Of a stretch of 64,000 nucleotides of DNA, positions 60,959 to 64,000 are shown one piece after another. Location of the stretch: positions 1 through 64,000 of the forward strand of contig CAXIUP010000268.1 of NCBI GenBank assembly GCA_964035015.1, in the 5' to 3' direction. A program made the translations under genes and the position numbers. This DNA comes from Corallium rubrum. Taxonomy: Eukaryota; Cnidaria; Anthozoa; Scleralcyonacea; Coralliidae. A model generated the notes under the pieces. It had not been told where the DNA came from, searched no databases, and was given only the letters and a program-made list of their open reading frames with translations. Each line of letters begins with the position of its first letter. Within the stretch, counting starts at the first letter, position 1.

Positions 60959-62470
60959 GTGGATGGTGGAAGGGGGTTGGATAAAATCTCGCAGCGAAAA
61001 TCACCTTCGGGTAATGTGACATTAGATAACAAATCACTGGAGGAGCTGAATAATTATTTTGGAGAACTGTGCTCCGATCATGCGTATAAAAAGCCAGAAG
61101 CTATTTACGTTGGTGGTGAGGTGGAGATTCATGAGGATCACTGAGCAAAAGGTTTGGAACTCATTGAGAAAGTTAAAAAGAACTGCAAGTGGACCCGACA
61201 ACCTTCCTTACTGGATATGGAATGATCACGCAGGAATTTTGACCCCCATTATAACTAGAGAGTGGAATCTATCGATATCTACACACACCTGGCCACTAAC
61301 CTGGAAGCGAACTAATATTAACCCTATCCCTAAAGTAGACTTACCTAGTGAGAACAATGAGTACCGGGGATAAATTTAACTCCTGTAAAGCCAGAGCTTT
61401 TGAGAGAGTGGTATATCGTAACTGTGCTAAAGATAAGGTAGAGGAGAATCTGAGCTCAACCCAATTTGCGCATAGGGACGGTGGCAATTGTACAGATGCT
61501 TTATTAACAATTCAACACAAAGTATGTGGTTATCTCGATAACCCCAAGTGTAAAGCTGTGCGACCATTTGCCATGGATTTCAGGAAAGCATTTGACTCCG
61601 TCAAACATGACCTGCTTGCTACTAATCTCAAAGAACTGCCACTAAACCCTTACATTATTAACTGGTACATCAGTTTTCTTGAAGGAAGACAACAGAGAAT
61701 TTTACATAATGATTTTGCAGGAGACTGGAAGGCAGTTAATAAGGGGACTACTCGGGAGCGTTAGTGGTCTTTTTCTATTTAACATCTTTCTTAATGACTT
61801 AATCAACCAAAGCAGTAAAGATGCCCAAAATAAATATGCCGATGACTCAACCATAATAGCGCCAGTCTGGAATGAAAAGAATTGCCAACAGGACCTTGTC
61901 TCTCAGTTTATGTACTGGTCAAATTCAAATTCAATGTCTTGTAAACCTAGTAAATGTAAAGAACTAACATTTTGTAAGAAAGGAAAAAAGGAAACTTATC
62001 CTACTATCTCGAACATTCCACAATGCGAAGCTCTTCCTATACTAGGTGTTACCTTTCTCATGTAAAAAATGAGTTACATGTAGTTAAGGCAAACAGAGGT
62101 CTTTATATACTAAGAGTATTACGTAAGGAAGGTTGTAGCCAAACAGAAATTGACCATCTTTTTAACAGCATTGTGCTACCTAACATCACTTATGGCCTAT
62201 CAGTATATGGTGTAGCTGATTGTGAATTGACAACAATTCGGTGCTTCTTAGATCGCTGCCATAAACGCAGGTATACATCTAAACGTGTGATGGTACGCAA
62301 CCTTATGGAAAACCAAGATATCAAGAAAGATTATCAAGAAAGTATCCAGGCTGAGTAATCATCCACTTCATTTTCTAATGCCACAAGTTAACTACGCCCA
62401 AAGATAAACACTAGCCGTTTTATGAACACTTTTCTCAACCGAGTACATTTTAAATATAGTCTCCGTACGA
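60959..62470 (+). mobile_element. Degraded LINE (L2/CR1-like) ORF2 relic: reverse transcriptase
   Basis: In several frames it reads the pre-RT linker, then '[16 protein letters not shown]', '[18 protein letters not shown]', 'AFERVV', '[15 protein letters not shown]', motif A '[16 protein letters not shown]' (Asp codon 61576-61578), '[12 protein letters not shown]', motif B region '[16 protein letters not shown]', catalytic 'YADDSTII' (61835-61846), 'KCKELTF', 'LGVTF', 'SIVLPNITYGLSVYG' and the terminal 'FMNTFLNRVHFKYSL' to about 62465. Frame breaks occur near 61138, 61370, 61395, 61757, 62062 and 62345. The endonuclease domain and 5' end are absent. It is 5'-truncated and inactive, and lies directly after the minisatellite. 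Confidence 0.88.
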
Positions 62471-63054
62471 CCGCAAAGCCAGTTCGAAGCGTAGAGAACT
62501 GTGGAACACTGCAGGGGTCCGCGTTGCCCCCCTTGAATACTCCTTGATCACGTGATTCAGCCGAATGCCCGGACAACCTTCGGAAACTACGGAACGCAAA
62601 CGACACGGACTGCATTTAATGCTTGAATATATTATAATTTTCTGTCTTATTGAATGAACGATTTTCCACGATCCCAAGTGATCGACCAATCAGCTGCAAC
62701 TTTCCAAAATCTGGAAAGCTGACCTTCACCTTGCCTAGACAGCTCAGTGAGTGACCTTGCTGTGCCTTGTGTCCCAAATTTCTTTCCAATCTTTTTATCA
62801 TCACTCAGACTTCTAATATCCGGAAGCTGGCGTATCTCTTGATCGTTGATAACTCGTTACGTCGCGTTGTCGTTATAGACAACTCTATTATTTTACCTTG
62901 AGTGGGCAGAGAGCCTATGCCAGAAGTTTTTTATTCGGTCGTGCCGTCAGAGACGTCTCGACAAGCGACACATGAAAGGTGATGAATTAATACTTTACAT
63001 TGCGTTGTTGTCGTTCGAGTTGGACGAATGTATTTACGCCAGATTATTTTTAAT
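62471..63054. other. Unassigned sequence
   Basis: No coding or repeat signal was recognised beyond the LINE end. Short minus-strand frames at 62388-62804 lack motifs and partly overlap the LINE. Confidence 0.5.
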
Positions 63055-63097
63055 ACTCTTGCTAACGCCAGACAATTTTATTTGTTACGGTAGACAG
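63055..63097 (+). repeat. Fragment related to the MITE core at 57010-57112
   Basis: 'gctaacgccagacaatttta' matches the core near 57058 with a single change; the flanking inverted ends are not present. Confidence 0.6.
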
Positions 63098-63191
63098 TCT
63101 ACTGTCGCCAAGCCGCCAGACAATGGTGAACAACGAACTAATAAGCTAATGAAGAATACATTTCAATGAATTAAACTTTCATGAATAAAGC

Positions 63192-63289
63192 ATGCATCAA
63201 CGAAAACTAGGTGAATTGTTTTATAATTTTCACAAATAGAGTATTAAATACTATTAGTTCACGATCACCTAGGTTTTCTTTGATGTACC
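63192..63289. repeat. Inverted repeat
   Basis: 'catcaacgaaaactaggtga' and, about 50 bp on, 'cacctaggttttctttgatg' are near-perfect inverted copies. Confidence 0.7.
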
Positions 63290-63329
63290 ACGTTTTTTAT
63301 TTATAATAATTACTCCCAACCACACATAA

Positions 63330-63384
63330 ATCAAGTTAATTGCCCTGGGATAATATATACATTATCCGGGGCAATGAACTTGAT
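63330..63384. repeat. Strong palindromic hairpin
   Basis: Two ~24-bp arms ('aattgccctgggataat' / 'attatccggggcaatg' with flanks) are separated by 6 bp. This could extrude as a cruciform or be the joined ends of a small transposon. Confidence 0.75.
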
Positions 63385-63421
63385 ATTTAACCATATGGTA
63401 GTTGCCTAATTGGTGTTTTCT

Positions 63422-63490
63422 TAGACAACCTCTGTGATAACGAACTCAGTATCTCAGTTTTGTTAGGCAACCTCTGTGATCTTGAACTAA
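63422..63490 (+). repeat. Short direct repeat
   Basis: 'acaacctctgtgat' with flanks occurs twice, 39 bp apart ('ttaggcaacctctgtgat' the second time), followed by a small inverted repeat 'gtaggttagtt' / 'aactaacctac'. Confidence 0.6.
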
Positions 63491-63768
63491 GTAGGTTAGT
63501 TCGCGCCGAGGTAGATAACTGACGTAGTTTTGAGGTAACTAACCTACTGTATACATAATAGACGGTTATAGTCACAATTTCCGGCAAGTGATTTTCCCAC
63601 GCCCGGGCCCTGTAACTGGCTGATCTATATTTGACACAGTACCGTTTTGATTTGATTGGTTCGCGGTACACAAAGGGAACATAATCTCGTTCTCCGACAA
63701 GCAGGCGTTTGTGGGGACGCAAAGGCGTCTCCTGAAAACGTCTGCTGGGGAGGCTACGATCCCTCTAT

Positions 63769-63992
63769 TAGGTAATTTTGATGAAGGAAAATTTCGAGTG
63801 TAGTATATATACATTATGAGACCAAACCGGGAACATTTGCGAAAAATGCAACATCAAGGCCTTCTGGGTAGGAATTGAACTCGCGACCCTGCGATGCGAG
63901 TGCAGTGCTCTGACCACTGAGCTAATGTATATATTCTATATATTTAATGTATATATCCTGCACACGAAATTTTCTTTCACCAAAATTACCTA
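63769..63992 (-). mobile_element. tRNA-derived SINE, copy 2, flanked by inverted repeats
   Basis: Minus-strand A-box-like 'tagctcagtggt' (plus 63913-63924) and B-box-like 'gagttcaattcc' (plus 63871-63882), then a body shared with copy 1. Unlike copy 1, it is enclosed by 28-bp inverted repeats (63769-63796 and 63965-63992, 'ggtaattttg.tgaa.gaaa' type) with two mismatches. The left inverted repeat overlaps the SINE tail, so a second SINE tail in opposite orientation is one explanation. Confidence 0.75.
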
Positions 63993-64000
63993 GTATATCC

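Noticed and set aside
63387..63722. 111-codon minus-strand frame
   Set aside because: No recognisable domain, and it overlaps short direct and inverted repeats and common dispersed sequence.

Overview
The window looks like eukaryotic, animal nuclear DNA. It has a split gene with GT-AG introns, tRNA-derived SINEs, a LINE reverse-transcriptase relic, a Helitron relic, MITEs with hAT- and piggyBac-type target duplications, and three very different tandem arrays. Several dispersed repeats (the foldback with 'gggggtactccc' ends, the 'ctaacgccagac' element, the 'cgttcccagggcctc' hairpin) resemble repeats I remember from anthozoan cnidarians such as corals and sea anemones. That assignment rests on memory and is only a best guess.

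Layout. (1) 1-26875: head-to-tail satellite of a ~1.4 kb monomer, 19 complete units plus a 288-bp partial unit, more than 98% alike by eye. Each unit carries a broken minus-strand Tc1/mariner-type DDE transposase fragment and a foldback (inverted-repeat) segment. (2) 26876-27283: compound tetranucleotide microsatellite attached exactly where the satellite breaks off. (3) 27284-37650: transposon graveyard with a SINE, a Helitron coding remnant split by two MITEs, a hAT MITE with a perfect 8-bp target duplication, a piggyBac-type TTAA MITE, hammerhead-ribozyme motifs (one inside a nested foldback), a diverged AT-rich triplication, and a pair of small unidentified ORFs. (4) 37651-52937: 15.3 kb of a G-rich 14-bp minisatellite, starting just after a possible first exon and splice donor. 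(5) 52938-57631: a real-looking ankyrin-repeat gene, two clear exons plus one probable exon, with a GC-rich promoter; its 3-kb second intron is filled with foldback MITEs. (6) 57632-60900: unrecognised DNA, then a 39-bp minisatellite and a degenerate ~45-bp relative. (7) 60959-62470: frameshifted LINE ORF2 relic. (8) 62470-64000: hairpins and a second SINE copy.

About two thirds of the window is tandem repeat. The only convincing host protein-coding gene is the ankyrin-repeat gene at 53891-57631+. Almost every other long open frame, including those of up to ~990 codons in the minisatellite, is a trivial result of repeat composition. No bacterial operon, CRISPR array or intact autonomous mobile element is present. 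The most unusual points are the transposase-bearing satellite whose array edge falls at the end of its own inverted repeat, the hammerhead ribozyme enclosed by two nested inverted repeats, and the 15-kb G-quadruplex-rich minisatellite that may lie in an intron.
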